64,000 nt of DNA from Achromobacter sp. HZ34 (GCF_002209485.1 NZ_NJIX01000003.1:62001-126000), one strand, 5' to 3'; counted from the stretch's first letter, positions 24,222-33,357 are shown. A program made the numbers and translations. Notes: generated by a model not told the origin, from the sequence alone.

Positions 24222-24791
24222 CTACGCGTGTTCCCGCATCACACTTGCGCAGATGCGCAGGTAATGCGCGAGGTCCGGTGTCGACGCGCCGACGACCTTG
24301 GCCAGATCGTCATAGCGGCGCAAGCGCACGGCCGCGGCGAAGTGCGGCAGGCTTTCGAACTCGTCCCGCTGCTCCGGCGTGAAAGGCCCGCCCTGCAGGG
24401 CCAGGCTGTCCCGCGAAGCCTGCGACAGCGTCTCGTAGTACGCCGCATCCACGGCGCACAGATAACGCTTGGCCGGCACGTGCAAGCGGATCGGCGCCAG
24501 CACGTCCTCACCGAAGACGCCTTCAAGCGCGCGGGCGCCCACGTCCTGGTGGCGCCGGTCCTCGCTGGCGCTCTCGGCCATCACCAGATGGCCCACGTCA
24601 TGCAGCAGGCTGGCGACGATGACGGCCGGCGTCTCGCCCGCCGCTTCCGCCAACGCGGCGCATTGCAGCGCATGTTCCGTCTGGGTGATGGCTTCGCCGC
24701 CATAGAAGTCCGACCCATAGCCGGAAAACAGCGCTTCAAGGCGCGCCGCGTCCAGCACCGGCGCTTCAGTCTTACAGGATAGTTCGCTCAT
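24222..24791 (-). CDS. PhnZ/TmpB-like HD-domain phosphonate oxygenase
   Basis: About 189 residues. HD-domain mixed-valent diiron oxygenase family: YGGEAITQTEHALQCA (Tyr 30, Glu 33, His 40), SLLHDVGHLV (His 64, Asp 65, His 68), RRHQDVGA (His 81), RLHVPAKRYLC (His 104) and RRYDDLAKVVG (Asp 161/162). PhnZ and TmpB oxidatively cleave the C-P bond of a hydroxylated phosphonate made by a partner 2-oxoglutarate dioxygenase (PhnY or TmpA). No such partner is seen here. The Met at 24791 is chosen; the longer frame to 24857 crosses the phnE-HD hairpin. It follows phnE by 99 bases on the same strand. Substrate is unknown. Confidence 0.85.
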   Translation of the reverse strand: MSELSCKTEAPVLDAARLEALFSGYGSDFYGGEAITQTEHALQCAALAEAAGETPAVIVASLLHDVGHLVMAESASEDRRHQDVGARALEGVFGEDVLAPIRLHVPAKRYLCAVDAAYYETLSQASRDSLALQGGPFTPEQRDEFESLPHFAAAVRLRRYDDLAKVVGASTPDLAHYLRICASVMREHA

Positions 24792-24817
24792 TTGGCATTC
24801 TCTGCGTTGAAAGGCAA

Positions 24818-24845
24818 AGGGCGCATCGCCAGCGGGATGCGCCCT
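24818..24845 (-). terminator. Intercistronic hairpin between phnE and the PhnZ-like gene
   Basis: AGGGCGCATC and GATGCGCCCT form a perfect 10-bp stem with an 8-base loop, followed on the minus strand by TTTGCCTTTC. It may partly terminate phnCDE transcription before the oxygenase gene. Confidence 0.5.
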
Positions 24846-24890
24846 AGCCCAAGTCAAACAAAAGGGTGCCCACCTGCTGCACCCTATTTT

Positions 24891-25688
24891 TTAAATCAAC
24901 ACTCGACGCACCCGCGCCGACAGCATGTCGATGGCGACGACGAACACGATGATGATGATCATCACCGCGCAAGTCTGCGCATATTGGAAACTGCGGATGA
25001 TGTCCCACAGCACCATGCCGATACCGCCCGCGCCGACGATGCCCACCACCGAAGCGGAACGCACGTTGGACTCGAAGCGATACAGCGAATAGGAGATCCA
25101 CAATGGCAACACCTGCGGGATCACGCCAAAGACGATCTCCTCGATGGCATTGGCGCCGGTGGCACGAACGCCTTCCACCGGGCGCGGATCGATAGCCTCG
25201 ACGGCCTCCGAGAACAGCTTGGCCAGCACACCCAGCGTATGCACCCACAGCGCCAGCACGCCGGCGAACGGACCCAGCCCCACCGCCACGATGAACAACA
25301 TGGCGAACACCATCTCGTTGATCGCGCGGCAGGCATCCATCAGTCGCCGCACCGGCTGGTAGACCCAGGCCGGCACGATGTTCGACGAGCAGAGCAGGCT
25401 GAAGGGCACCGCCATGACAATGGCCAGGAAAGTACCCCAGATGGCGATCTGAACCGTGACCAGCATCTCGTCCAGGTACATGCGCCAGTCGCGGAAGTTC
25501 GGCGGAAAGAAATCTTTCGCGAATTCGGCCATGTTGCCGGAATCCCGCAGCAGGTCCATCGGACGCATGTCCGCGCCCTTCCAGGAAGCAACCAGCAAGG
25601 CCAGGATCACTGCCCACATGATCAGCATGGGCAGCGAGGTCCGCGGCGGACGCACGGTGGCGGGAGAGGTCGAGAGGGTCACGCTCAT
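24891..25688 (-). CDS. phnE: Phosphonate ABC transporter permease PhnE
   Basis: A 265-residue inner-membrane permease with about six transmembrane segments (first at [15 protein letters not shown]). The [25 protein letters not shown] region holds the permease EAA-like loop that contacts the ATPase, and [27 protein letters not shown] is a PhnE signature. It works with PhnD (binding protein) and PhnC (ATPase). It lies 13 bases after phnD. Confidence 0.95.
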   Translation of the reverse strand: MSVTLSTSPATVRPPRTSLPMLIMWAVILALLVASWKGADMRPMDLLRDSGNMAEFAKDFFPPNFRDWRMYLDEMLVTVQIAIWGTFLAIVMAVPFSLLCSSNIVPAWVYQPVRRLMDACRAINEMVFAMLFIVAVGLGPFAGVLALWVHTLGVLAKLFSEAVEAIDPRPVEGVRATGANAIEEIVFGVIPQVLPLWISYSLYRFESNVRSASVVGIVGAGGIGMVLWDIIRSFQYAQTCAVMIIIIVFVVAIDMLSARVRRVLI

Positions 25689-25701
25689 GATGCCGTCCTG
25701 C

Positions 25702-26676
25702 TTACTTGGCCGAGGCCACTTGCTTGGCCAGATCAGCCAGCTTGGCGTCGATTTCGGCGGTCTTCTTCTGCTTTTCCGCGGCGCTCAGCGTGGTGTCGCT
25801 TTCGACCTTGGCACGCTGGCCGGCCAGGTTGATCTGGCGGATCGGGACCAGCTGACCGTTATCGGACTTGGTGAAACCCTTGTACGTCAGGGCCGCCAGC
25901 TTCTTGGACTCGTCGTCGGTCTTGCCGTAGTTCACGAAGAAGTTCTGGATCTTGGCCTTCATATCGGCGGGCAGATCCTTGCGATAAACGATGGGATCGG
26001 CCGGGATCAGGGGCGACTTCCACAGGATGCGGATCTGGTCTTCCGGATTCTTGCCGGTGGCGATGCGATAACGGTCGATCGCTTCGGTGTTGGTGATCGC
26101 CACGTCCACCTGCTTGTTCATCGCCGACATCAGGTTGGTTTCGTGATTGGCGACGCGGAAGTTCTTGAAGAAGGTCTTGGGATCGACCTTGTTGGCGCCC
26201 CACAGGTAGTAACCCGGCACGGCGGTGCCCGACGTGGAGTTGGGATCGCCCGCGCCATAGCTCATGGTCTTGCCGTTCTTCAGCACGTCGTCGACCGACT
26301 TGACCGGACCGTCCTTGGCCGTAACCAGCACCGACCAGTAGCCCGGGCTGCCGTCCTTGGCGATCACGTGGGCGAACACTTCACCCTGGGCGCGGTCCAC
26401 GGCTTCGATGGCCGACAGGTTGCCGTACCAGGCCATCTGCACCTTGTTGAAGCGCATGCCTTCGATGATGCCGGCATAGTCCGACGCGAAGAAAGGCTTG
26501 ACCTCGACGCCGAGCGCCTTGCTCAAGTCGTCGATGACGGGCTGCCAGGCGGACTTCAGGTTGGTCGAGGATTCGGTCGAGATGATGCCGAAATTCAAGG
26601 TCTTTCCGTCCTGCGCGTGGGCCGTGGTGGACAGGGCCGCGGTGGCGATCAGGGCGAGAAACGTTCTGCGTAGCAT
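25702..26676 (-). CDS. phnD: Phosphonate ABC transporter, periplasmic binding protein PhnD
   Basis: About 324 residues with a Sec signal peptide ([21 protein letters not shown]). Mature features: [55 protein letters not shown] and [13 protein letters not shown], all typical of PhnD, which binds phosphonates (2-aminoethylphosphonate and others) in the periplasm. The start at 26676 has a CCGGAG ribosome-binding site. Its place between phnC and phnE is the standard order. Confidence 0.95.
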   Translation of the reverse strand: MLRRTFLALIATAALSTTAHAQDGKTLNFGIISTESSTNLKSAWQPVIDDLSKALGVEVKPFFASDYAGIIEGMRFNKVQMAWYGNLSAIEAVDRAQGEVFAHVIAKDGSPGYWSVLVTAKDGPVKSVDDVLKNGKTMSYGAGDPNSTSGTAVPGYYLWGANKVDPKTFFKNFRVANHETNLMSAMNKQVDVAITNTEAIDRYRIATGKNPEDQIRILWKSPLIPADPIVYRKDLPADMKAKIQNFFVNYGKTDDESKKLAALTYKGFTKSDNGQLVPIRQINLAGQRAKVESDTTLSAAEKQKKTAEIDAKLADLAKQVASAK

Positions 26677-26719
26677 GGTAGCTCCGGGAGCAAACAGGTA
26701 AAGGGGAACAGCAGGGAAA

Positions 26720-27568
26720 TCAGGCGGCGGCCAGCTGCGGCGCCACGGCGCCACGGCCGCCCATGGCAACGGCGTCGGCGTCGTTCGCGACGTCGGCGCC
26801 AGGCATCAATTCATTCAGTTCGGCGCCATACAGGTCGCGCAACATCGCGGCGGTCAGCTCGGCCGACGGGCCGTCGTACACCACCTTGCCGCGCCGCAGG
26901 GCCACCACGCGGGGGCAATAGCGCATGGCCACATCGACCTGGTGCAGCGACACCACCACCGCCACGCCGCGGCTGCGATTGATCTGCGCCAGCGTGTCCA
27001 TAACGCGGCGCGAGGATTCGGGATCGAGCGACGCGATCGGCTCGTCGGCCAGGATGGTGCGGGCGTTCTGCACCAGCGTGCGGGCGATGGCGGCGCGCTG
27101 CTGCTGGCCGCCGGACAGCGTCGAAGCGCGTTGAAACGCGTAGCCGTCTATACCAACTTGGGCCAAAGCCTGCAGGCCGACTTCAACCTCGTCGCGGCGG
27201 AACCAGCGCAGCAGGCTGCGGTACATGGGCACGCGCGGCAGCATGCCGGCCAGCACATTGGTGATGACAGGCAGGCGTCCCACCAGATTGAATTGCTGGA
27301 AGACGAAGCCGATGCCGGCACGCGCTCCGCGCACGCGCTTGCTGATGCGGCCCTGGCTCTGGATCACCGCGCCATTGACCACGATCTCGCCGCAGTCGCC
27401 CGCCACGAAACCGGCCATGTGGCGCAGCAGCGTCGACTTGCCGGAGCCCGATGCGCCCAGCAGTGCCACCATCTCGCCGGGTGCCACTTGCAGGCTCACA
27501 TCGTCCAGCGCCTTGTCGGCGGCACGGAAGGATTTGCTGAGCCCTTTGACTTCGATCGCATAGGTCAT
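26720..27568 (-). CDS. phnC: Phosphonate ABC transporter ATPase PhnC
   Basis: About 282 residues. Walker [20 protein letters not shown] signature [15 protein letters not shown], Walker [16 protein letters not shown], and the PhnC hallmark [20 protein letters not shown]. It powers phosphonate import with PhnD and PhnE. The start at 27568 has an AGGGAACG ribosome-binding site; the frame opens to 27610 without one. The 3' end is Ala-rich. Its promoter should lie in 27569-27922. Confidence 0.96.
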   Translation of the reverse strand: MTYAIEVKGLSKSFRAADKALDDVSLQVAPGEMVALLGASGSGKSTLLRHMAGFVAGDCGEIVVNGAVIQSQGRISKRVRGARAGIGFVFQQFNLVGRLPVITNVLAGMLPRVPMYRSLLRWFRRDEVEVGLQALAQVGIDGYAFQRASTLSGGQQQRAAIARTLVQNARTILADEPIASLDPESSRRVMDTLAQINRSRGVAVVVSLHQVDVAMRYCPRVVALRRGKVVYDGPSAELTAAMLRDLYGAELNELMPGADVANDADAVAMGGRGAVAPQLAAA

Positions 27569-27922
27569 GCGCGTTCCCTGTTCATTCAAACTGGGCGGTA
27601 GTGTGTGCAAGCGCGATGACAGCCTGATGACGCGGAAATGGGCGCCGGAGCGAGATTTACGTGCAGAAACACGGCGATGTCATGCCGCTGAAATATTGTG
27701 CGGTGCCGCGATCGAAGCAGCCTTACGAAAAGCTGGCGCGAATCCCATGATCGCAAGCTTGCGAATAGCGCGGCCGCGACGGCATTTTTCAATGCCCTAT
27801 CGTCCTAAACCTTAGGGATAGCGGGCCGTCTGGTGGACGCGCCGATGTGAGAGGACGCGCAGAATGCGTGCAGCCCCAGACATTCTGTATCACCGGGGCC
27901 GCATAAGAGGAGATATATACCC
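27569..27922. other. Intergenic region between phnC and the acyltransferase
   Basis: A 354-base divergent gap. It must hold the phnC promoter (minus) and the acyltransferase promoter (plus). I see an imperfect hairpin at 27797-27821 (CTATC-GT-CCTAA, ACC, TTAGGGATAG) and a GAGGAG ribosome-binding site just before the plus-strand gene. No PhnF-like CGTCTA motif is visible. Confidence 0.5.
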
Positions 27923-29023
27923 ATGGGCTTGCTCAGAACCCTGTTCGCGCTTTCCGTCGTACTCGATCACTCCCCTTGGAACCAGGGCAATGTGCTGGTC
28001 GGCGGACGCCTGGCCGTGCAGCTCTTCTATGTGATCTCGGGTTTCCTGATCTCCTACATCCTCAACGTCAACGACACGTATCGCAGCACGACGCGTTTCT
28101 ATGCGAATCGCGCGCTGCGCCTCTATCCGACGTATTTCGCGGTGGCGGCCATCGCGTTGGTCGTCAACCTGGTCGCCAATCCTGCTTTCACCGATGTCTA
28201 CGACCGCGTGCCGCCCCTGGCCGACCTCTGTCTGATGCTGGCGAACATGTTCATCTTCGGCCAGGACTGGATCATGTTCGCCGGCATCAGGAACGGTGTG
28301 CTGACCTGGACCGGCTCGTTCATGAACAGCGAAGTGCCGCTGTACGACGGCCTGCTGGTGCCGCAGGCGTGGACCCTGGGCGTCGAGCTCAGCTTCTACC
28401 TGATCGCGCCCTTCGTCCTGCGTTCCTTGCGCGCGGTGCTGATCCTGTTCATCGCATCGCTGGGCTTGCGCGTCATGCTGCTGCAGATGGGCCTGGCGCA
28501 GAGCGACCCCTGGTCTTACCGCTTCTTCCCGCTGGAGCTGGCTTTGTTCCTGGCCGGCGCGCTGTCACATCGCTTGCTGCTGCCTTTCTTCGAAAGGCTG
28601 AGCAAACGCTTCCATTACCTGCCGGAAGCCGTGACCGGGCTGTTCGTGCTGTACACACTGTTTCATTTTTCGGTGACGCTGAACCACAACGTCCGCGATG
28701 CGCTGGTGCTGATGGCCTTCGCCGCGTTCCTGCCGCTGACCTTTATTTTCCAGTCGCGCTATCGGCTGGACAAAAAAATCGGGCAGCTGAGCTACCCGAT
28801 CTATATCTGCCATGCGGTGGTGATGCTGCTGGTGAGCCATATGGCCGCCACACTTGGCATCACCGACGCGCTGGCGATTTCCGGCTTGAACGCCCTGTTC
28901 TCGATCGCGGCGGCGTGGCTGTTGTATCAGGCCATCGACCGCCGCATCGAACGCGTTCGGCAACGCGTCAAGACGGAAACGCCAGCGGGCTCAGGCGCGG
29001 CTGCCGGCGCTGTGCGCGTTTGA
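27923..29023 (+). CDS. Membrane O-acyltransferase (OafA/YrhL-like acyltransferase 3 family)
   Basis: A 366-residue protein with about ten membrane segments. The family motif R-x10-H is at residues 5-16 (RTLFALSVVLDH), followed by GGRLAVQLFYVISGFLISYIL and RFYANRALRLYPTYF. Members transfer acyl groups, often acetyl, to surface glycans, O-antigens or other extracytoplasmic acceptors. The acceptor cannot be told; no glycan locus is next to it. A GAGGAG ribosome-binding site precedes the ATG. The last 33 bases overlap the convergent symporter gene. Confidence 0.9.
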   Translation: MGLLRTLFALSVVLDHSPWNQGNVLVGGRLAVQLFYVISGFLISYILNVNDTYRSTTRFYANRALRLYPTYFAVAAIALVVNLVANPAFTDVYDRVPPLADLCLMLANMFIFGQDWIMFAGIRNGVLTWTGSFMNSEVPLYDGLLVPQAWTLGVELSFYLIAPFVLRSLRAVLILFIASLGLRVMLLQMGLAQSDPWSYRFFPLELALFLAGALSHRLLLPFFERLSKRFHYLPEAVTGLFVLYTLFHFSVTLNHNVRDALVLMAFAAFLPLTFIFQSRYRLDKKIGQLSYPIYICHAVVMLLVSHMAATLGITDALAISGLNALFSIAAAWLLYQAIDRRIERVRQRVKTETPAGSGAAAGAVRV

Positions 29024-30499
29024 GCCGGGCTTGAACATCCCCAGGATCAGTTGCACCACGACGGCCACCACGATGTTCACGCCGAGCGCGAACAGGCCGG
29101 TGTACATGGCATAGGGATCGCCGCCGATCATGAAGGTGTGCACCGGCTTGACGCCGTCGGCGATCGCCATCCACGAGCCGATACCCAGGCCCGCGATCCA
29201 GCCGATCAGCAGCGCCGTGCCGCGGAACCAGTTGAAGAACAGGCCGAAGACCACCGACGGGAAGGTCTGCAGAATCCACAGGCCGCCCAGCAGCTGCAGA
29301 TCCAGCGCGTATTGCGTCGGCACGAAGATGATGAACACCAGCGCGCCGAACTTCACCACCAGCGACACGACCTTGGCAACCTTGGCCTCGCCTTGCGGCG
29401 ACACCTGGGGATTGACGTAGGCCTTCCAGAAGTTGCGCGTGAACAGGTTGGCCGCGCCGATCGACATCACCGCCGCGGGCACCAGCGCGCCGATGGCGAT
29501 GGCCGAGAAAGCGAAACCGGTGAACCAGCTGGGGAACAAGGCGTTGAACAGCGCCGGCACGGTGTCGTTGGGCGTTTGCGGATGGATGCCCGCGGCCCAG
29601 GCCATATAGCCCAGCAAGGCGATCAAGCCCAGCAGCAGCGTGTAGGCCGGCAGGTAGATGGCGTTCTTGCGGATGGTATTCGCGCCGTTGGCGGCGAAGA
29701 TGCCGGTCAGCGTGTGCGGATACATGAACGCGGCCAGGGCCGATCCCAGCGCCAGCGTGGCATAGGGCAGGTATTGCGAAGGCTTGAGCAGCAGGCCCGT
29801 GGCGCCACCCTTGGCTTCGAATGCCGCACCCGCCTTGGCGAACACCATCCCGTAGCCGCCCAGCTTCAAGGGCACCAGCACCACCGCCACCAGGACCACG
29901 ATATAGATCATCAGGTCCTTGACGAAGGCAATCAGCGCCGGCGCGCGCAGGCCCGCCGAGTAGGTGTAAAGCGCCAGGATGACGAAGGCGGCCGTGAGCG
30001 GCAGTTCGCCAGTCAGGCCCAGGGCCTTGATCACCACTTCCATGCCGACCAGTTGCAGGGCGATATAAGGCATGGTGGCCAGCACACCCGTGGCGGCGAT
30101 GGCCAGTTCCAGGGGACGCGATTTGAAGCGCGCATAGACCACATCGGCGGCCGTCACGTGTCCGGCCTTGTGGGCCACACGCCACAGCCGCGGCATGATG
30201 CAGAAAACGATCGGGTAGACCAGGATGGTATAGGGCAGCGCGAAGAAGCCATAGGCCCCCACCGCGTAGACCAGGGCCGGCACGGCGATCACGGTGTAAG
30301 CGGTGTAGAAATCACCACCCACCAGGAACCAGGTGATCCAGGTGCCGAAACGGCGGCCGCCCAGGCCCCATTCATCCAGGTGAGCTTCGCCCGAACCGCG
30401 CTGCCAGCGCGACGCCAGGAAGCCCATGACGGTTACCAGGGCGAAGAAGAAAATGAAGACGCTGAGCGCGGTCCAGTTGATGTGCGGAGCGGTACCCAT
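28991..30499 (-). CDS. Sodium:solute symporter (SSS family, monocarboxylate type)
   Basis: A 502-residue protein with about 13 membrane segments. GGRRFGTWITWFLVGGDFYTAYT near residue 47 and PALFNALFPSWFTGFAFSAIAIGALVPAAVMSIGAANLFTRN are typical of SSS-family carboxylate transporters such as MctP. The preceding gene encodes a DUF3311 protein whose TAA overlaps this ATG by one base, a pair often seen for this subtype. Substrate is probably a short monocarboxylate (inference). The 3' end overlaps the convergent acyltransferase by 33 bases. Confidence 0.85.
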   Translation of the reverse strand: MGTAPHINWTALSVFIFFFALVTVMGFLASRWQRGSGEAHLDEWGLGGRRFGTWITWFLVGGDFYTAYTVIAVPALVYAVGAYGFFALPYTILVYPIVFCIMPRLWRVAHKAGHVTAADVVYARFKSRPLELAIAATGVLATMPYIALQLVGMEVVIKALGLTGELPLTAAFVILALYTYSAGLRAPALIAFVKDLMIYIVVLVAVVLVPLKLGGYGMVFAKAGAAFEAKGGATGLLLKPSQYLPYATLALGSALAAFMYPHTLTGIFAANGANTIRKNAIYLPAYTLLLGLIALLGYMAWAAGIHPQTPNDTVPALFNALFPSWFTGFAFSAIAIGALVPAAVMSIGAANLFTRNFWKAYVNPQVSPQGEAKVAKVVSLVVKFGALVFIIFVPTQYALDLQLLGGLWILQTFPSVVFGLFFNWFRGTALLIGWIAGLGIGSWMAIADGVKPVHTFMIGGDPYAMYTGLFALGVNIVVAVVVQLILGMFKPGSNAHSAGSRA

Positions 30500-30678
30500 T
30501 ATTCGTCCCCCTCATTACGCGTGGCGCGGAAGACGAACCAGGTCAGCGCGGCGGTCACCGGCACCCAGAGCAGTTGATACCAATAGAAGAAGGGGAAGCC
30601 GAACAGTTCAGGCAGTGCCTGGTTGTAGAAAGGGATCCACAACAGGCCGAAGAACGGCAATAGCAGAAGGAACCTCAT
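30499..30678 (-). CDS. DUF3311 small membrane protein
   Basis: A 59-residue protein with two membrane segments (MRFLLLLPFFGLLWIPFYN and FPFFYWYQLLWVPVTAALTW) and the WIPFYN / FYWYQLLWVP pattern of DUF3311. It is immediately upstream of, and one base overlapping with, an SSS symporter and is probably an accessory subunit. The start at 30678 has no strong ribosome-binding site. Confidence 0.8.
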   Translation of the reverse strand: MRFLLLLPFFGLLWIPFYNQALPELFGFPFFYWYQLLWVPVTAALTWFVFRATRNEGDE

Positions 30679-31300
30679 GGGGCCATGACTCTTATAAGAA
30701 GGGATTGTGTCTCGAATTGTCAGGTCGCTCCCACGCGGGCATGTAGGCCGGTGCGCGAGCGACCGGCGCAGAATACTCGCCCATCGTCCACCCCGCAAAT
30801 AGGCAAAGCTGCAACATTAGGGGTTTTCCATTAACTAATGCGCTGTTAAACTATCATTCGTAAAAGCTCGATAGACACCTGATAATTTGGACTCAGTATC
30901 TGATCGACAGGTGGCTTACGCAGTGCTGAAGCAGGGCACGCCATCGAGCTCAGCAAATATCACGCACCTCATTCCCGCCCGCGATGCTTTGGTCCGGGCG
31001 AGTCCATGCCGTAGACGGTTCGCCGTTGCGCGGTATCTTGGGAACCGGATATCCGGCCCCGTCCGTCTGGACGCCGCCGCTCCCCTCGCTCCCACTCACG
31101 CCTCGGCGACCGTACGCCGCCTTGGTCATTAGTTACCGGCGGCACCGGCACTGCCGCGCTTGATTCACGCGTCGCTTGCGCCTGGCTGGCAGCCTGCGCC
31201 GCCCCGCATTCTGTGTTTTGCCCGCCTCGATTTTTGCGGGCGCCCCCGACCGCCGCGTGTCGCCACGTGCCGGATTCAGGGCCTATTAGGAGATATACGC
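30679..31300. other. Intergenic region between DUF3311 and infA
   Basis: 622 bases without a convincing gene. An AT-rich patch at about 30815-30890 (around ATTAACTAATGCG and GTTAAACTATC) could hold promoters. A possible plus-strand pair is TTTCCA, 16 bases, TAAACT. The open frame at 30887-31132 has no ribosome-binding site or family features and is not called. I see no RNA gene or terminator. Confidence 0.4.
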
Positions 31301-31573
31301 ATGGCTAAAGAAGAACTCATCGAGCTGGATGGCATCGTCGACGAAGTGCTGCCCGACAGCCGCTATCGCGTCAAACTCGACAATGGCATCGAAGTTGGCG
31401 CCTACGCCTCCGGCCGTATCCGCAAGAACCGTATCCGTATCCTGGCTGGCGATCGCGTCACCCTGGAAATGTCGCCCTACGACCTGACCAAGGGTCGCAT
31501 CAATTTCCGCCATAAGGACGAACGCCCGCAGGCGCCGCGTCCGCAACGGCAGCAGTACGGCGCACGCCGCTGA
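31301..31573 (+). CDS. infA: Translation initiation factor IF-1, C-terminally extended form
   Basis: A 90-residue protein. The S1/OB fold is canonical ([60 protein letters not shown]), but about 18 extra basic, Gln/Pro/Arg-rich residues follow ([18 protein letters not shown]); E. coli IF-1 has 72 residues. IF-1 blocks the ribosomal A site during initiation. A standalone extended infA in addition to the ribosomal-operon copy is known in Burkholderiales. An AGGAGATATACGC ribosome-binding site precedes the ATG; the longer frame to 31160 is rejected. Confidence 0.9.
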   Translation: MAKEELIELDGIVDEVLPDSRYRVKLDNGIEVGAYASGRIRKNRIRILAGDRVTLEMSPYDLTKGRINFRHKDERPQAPRPQRQQYGARR

Positions 31574-31662
31574 ACCAGTCGTAACTACGCGGTGCGTCCC
31601 CCCACGGCGTGCGGAAACGCACCCTGGGGGCTGAAACCCGCCATCAATTCCGCCGTTTGAAA

Positions 31663-31690
31663 AACGTAAAATCGAGGTTTAATTTACGTT
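31663..31690. promoter_or_regulatory. AT-rich inverted repeat after infA
   Basis: AACGTAAA and TTTACGTT form a perfect 8-bp inverted repeat with a 12-base loop, followed by a long T run (GGCGG then nine T). It lies between infA and the next gene and may be a terminator or part of that gene's promoter. Confidence 0.4.
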
Positions 31691-31740
31691 CATTCATAGG
31701 CGGTTTTTTTTTGCCGCAGAGCATTTTTTATCTGTACGCG

Positions 31741-32031
31741 ATGTCGACGGACGATCAACTGCGCAAGGCGATGGATCGCATTACCCGATCCGAGAAAATG
31801 CAGGCACGGGCCGAGAGGGTCTGGAACAGCCTGGATACTTCGCGCGCGACCTTCATCAACAGCCTGTGCCGCACCGGGCTGTCCTACGCGCACGCCCAGA
31901 GCAAATTCGATGACTTCGTCGAAGAACAGCGCCGCCTGCGCATCCGCCTGGCGCACGAAGTCGAGGCGGCCCAGCGCGACTACCTGGATCTGACGGATAG
32001 TGCCGGCAGCACCCAGGCGCGCGCCGCCTGA
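31741..32031 (+). CDS. Small charged helical protein of unknown function
   Basis: A 96-residue, highly charged protein that looks all-helical (LRKAMDRITRSEKMQARAER, RIRLAHEVEAAQRDYLDLT), possibly a coiled coil, with one Cys (INSLCRTG). No signal peptide. The start at 31741 is a Met; the frame opens further upstream across a T-rich stretch, which I reject. No family is recognised. An unusually AT-rich palindrome lies just after the stop. Confidence 0.6.
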   Translation: MSTDDQLRKAMDRITRSEKMQARAERVWNSLDTSRATFINSLCRTGLSYAHAQSKFDDFVEEQRRLRIRLAHEVEAAQRDYLDLTDSAGSTQARAA

Positions 32032-32043
32032 GCCGAACGAGGA

Positions 32044-32075
32044 ATATATAGATTTTATTTATAAAATCTATATAT
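32044..32075. repeat. Perfect 15-bp AT-rich palindrome
   Basis: ATATATAGATTTTAT and ATAAAATCTATATAT, separated by TT. It starts 13 bases after the stop of the 96-residue protein gene. In such a high-GC genome its composition stands out; it may be a terminator or a foreign remnant. Confidence 0.75.
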
Positions 32076-32248
32076 GAGATCTATGCTGTATCCATATGGG
32101 TCTATGGAAGGCGCTCGGGTAGAGGCCATCAAAAGGTGGGACCTGGACCAGAAAGATTAATACGCACGGATCCATGCCGATTGCTCAGGGCAAACGGCGC
32201 CAGGAACGTGGCAGAACCAGCGGGTTGCTGCCATCCCTCGGATCGAAG

Positions 32249-32587
32249 TTACATGCAGAGATTCGCGGCCTGCACCTGTTCCTGGGAACTCCAGGACGAG
32301 CGGGCCGACATGCGGATCTGCACGCTGCCATTGGCCCACTGCTGCACACGCAGGGCCGAACTGATGCCGGTGACGCTGCTGGTCGTCACATCCGCTCCCC
32401 CGTCGATATTCGTGACCTTGACGTCCAGGCCCTGACGGCGCCAGGAATCGGCCACGCAGGCCGCGTACGTTTCCGGCGAGTGCGTGGTGTGGCCGTAAAA
32501 GACCGGGTCCTTTTTCAGCATGTCGGTGGACGTCGTGCAACCCGCCAGGAAAGTCAGGGCGGCGATGGCCAGATAGCGCTGTTTCAT
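32249..32587 (-). CDS. Small lipoprotein of unknown function
   Basis: A 112-residue protein with a lipoprotein signal peptide (MKQRYLAIAALTFLAGC, lipobox LAGC with Cys at 17). The mature part has two more cysteines (YAACVADSWR near the middle and AANLCM at the end) and a DGGADVTTSS stretch. It is probably anchored in the inner or outer membrane. I do not recognise the family. It lies 101 bases after the MogA-like gene on the same strand. Confidence 0.75.
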   Translation of the reverse strand: MKQRYLAIAALTFLAGCTTSTDMLKKDPVFYGHTTHSPETYAACVADSWRRQGLDVKVTNIDGGADVTTSSVTGISSALRVQQWANGSVQIRMSARSSWSSQEQVQAANLCM

Positions 32588-32688
32588 TTTTCTGCTCGAA
32601 CGATAAGACGAAACAGGACTATAACGCCCCGCCACTAAAGCCCAGCTGAGCGCAAGGCGCCAGGGCGCAGCCGCCGCCCCGTTGCCCC

Positions 32689-33357
32689 TCATGCCTTGGG
32701 CGCTCGTATCGCCGATTTCGGCCGGAATGCCTTGACCACCTCGGGCCGCGTCTCTGTGTAGGGACCGCCGATCAGGTCGATGCAGTAAGGCACCGCCGCG
32801 AAAATCCCCGGTACCAGCGTGGCGCCGTCGGCGTCGCGCAAGCCTTCCAGGGTCTCGCGGATGGCCTTGGGCTGGCCCGGCAGATTGATGATCAGGGCGG
32901 CGTGGTCCGCCGTTTCGCGTATCACCGCCACCTGGCGCGACAGGATCGCCGTAGGGACGAATTTCAGGCTGATCTGCCGCATCTGTTCGCCGAAACCGGG
33001 CATTTCCCGGGTGGCCACGGCCAGGGTCGCTTCCGGCGTGACATCGCGCCGCGCGGGGCCGGTGCCGCCGGTGGTCAATACCAGGTCGCAACCCACCGTA
33101 TCGACCAGTTCGGCCAGCGTGGCGGAAATGCCGGCTGCTTCATCGGGAATCAGCCTCTCAGCGCCTTGCCAGGGGGTGGACAGCGCGCTGTCCAGCCACT
33201 CCCGCAAGGCCGGCAGGCCCTGGTCCTGATAGGCCCCGGACGAAGCACGGTCGGAAATCGAGACCAGGCCGACGATCAGCTCGTCGGGATGGCGGCGTTG
33301 CAGGCGGACGGCAGGCGCAGCGGCGGGGCTGGACGCAGGATCGGTGGCGGTATTCAT
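32689..33357 (-). CDS. mogA: Molybdopterin adenylyltransferase (MogA/MoaB family)
   Basis: About 222 residues of the MoCF_biosynth domain. Signatures: VGLVSISDRASSGAYQDQGLP near residue 30, CDLVLTTGGTGPARRDVTPEAT near residue 90, and LIINLPGQPKAIRETLEGL. MogA adenylylates molybdopterin before molybdenum insertion. The N-terminal 25 residues (Ala/Pro-rich) precede the fold. The start at 33357 is preferred to 33414, which has no ribosome-binding site. It is read in the same direction as the cbpA-like gene upstream. Confidence 0.9.
   Translation of the reverse strand: MNTATDPASSPAAAPAVRLQRRHPDELIVGLVSISDRASSGAYQDQGLPALREWLDSALSTPWQGAERLIPDEAAGISATLAELVDTVGCDLVLTTGGTGPARRDVTPEATLAVATREMPGFGEQMRQISLKFVPTAILSRQVAVIRETADHAALIINLPGQPKAIRETLEGLRDADGATLVPGIFAAVPYCIDLIGGPYTETRPEVVKAFRPKSAIRAPKA

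Noticed and set aside
30887-31132. An 81-codon open frame in the infA upstream gap
   Set aside because: No ribosome-binding site, no recognisable domain, and Arg/Pro-rich composition like an incidental frame.
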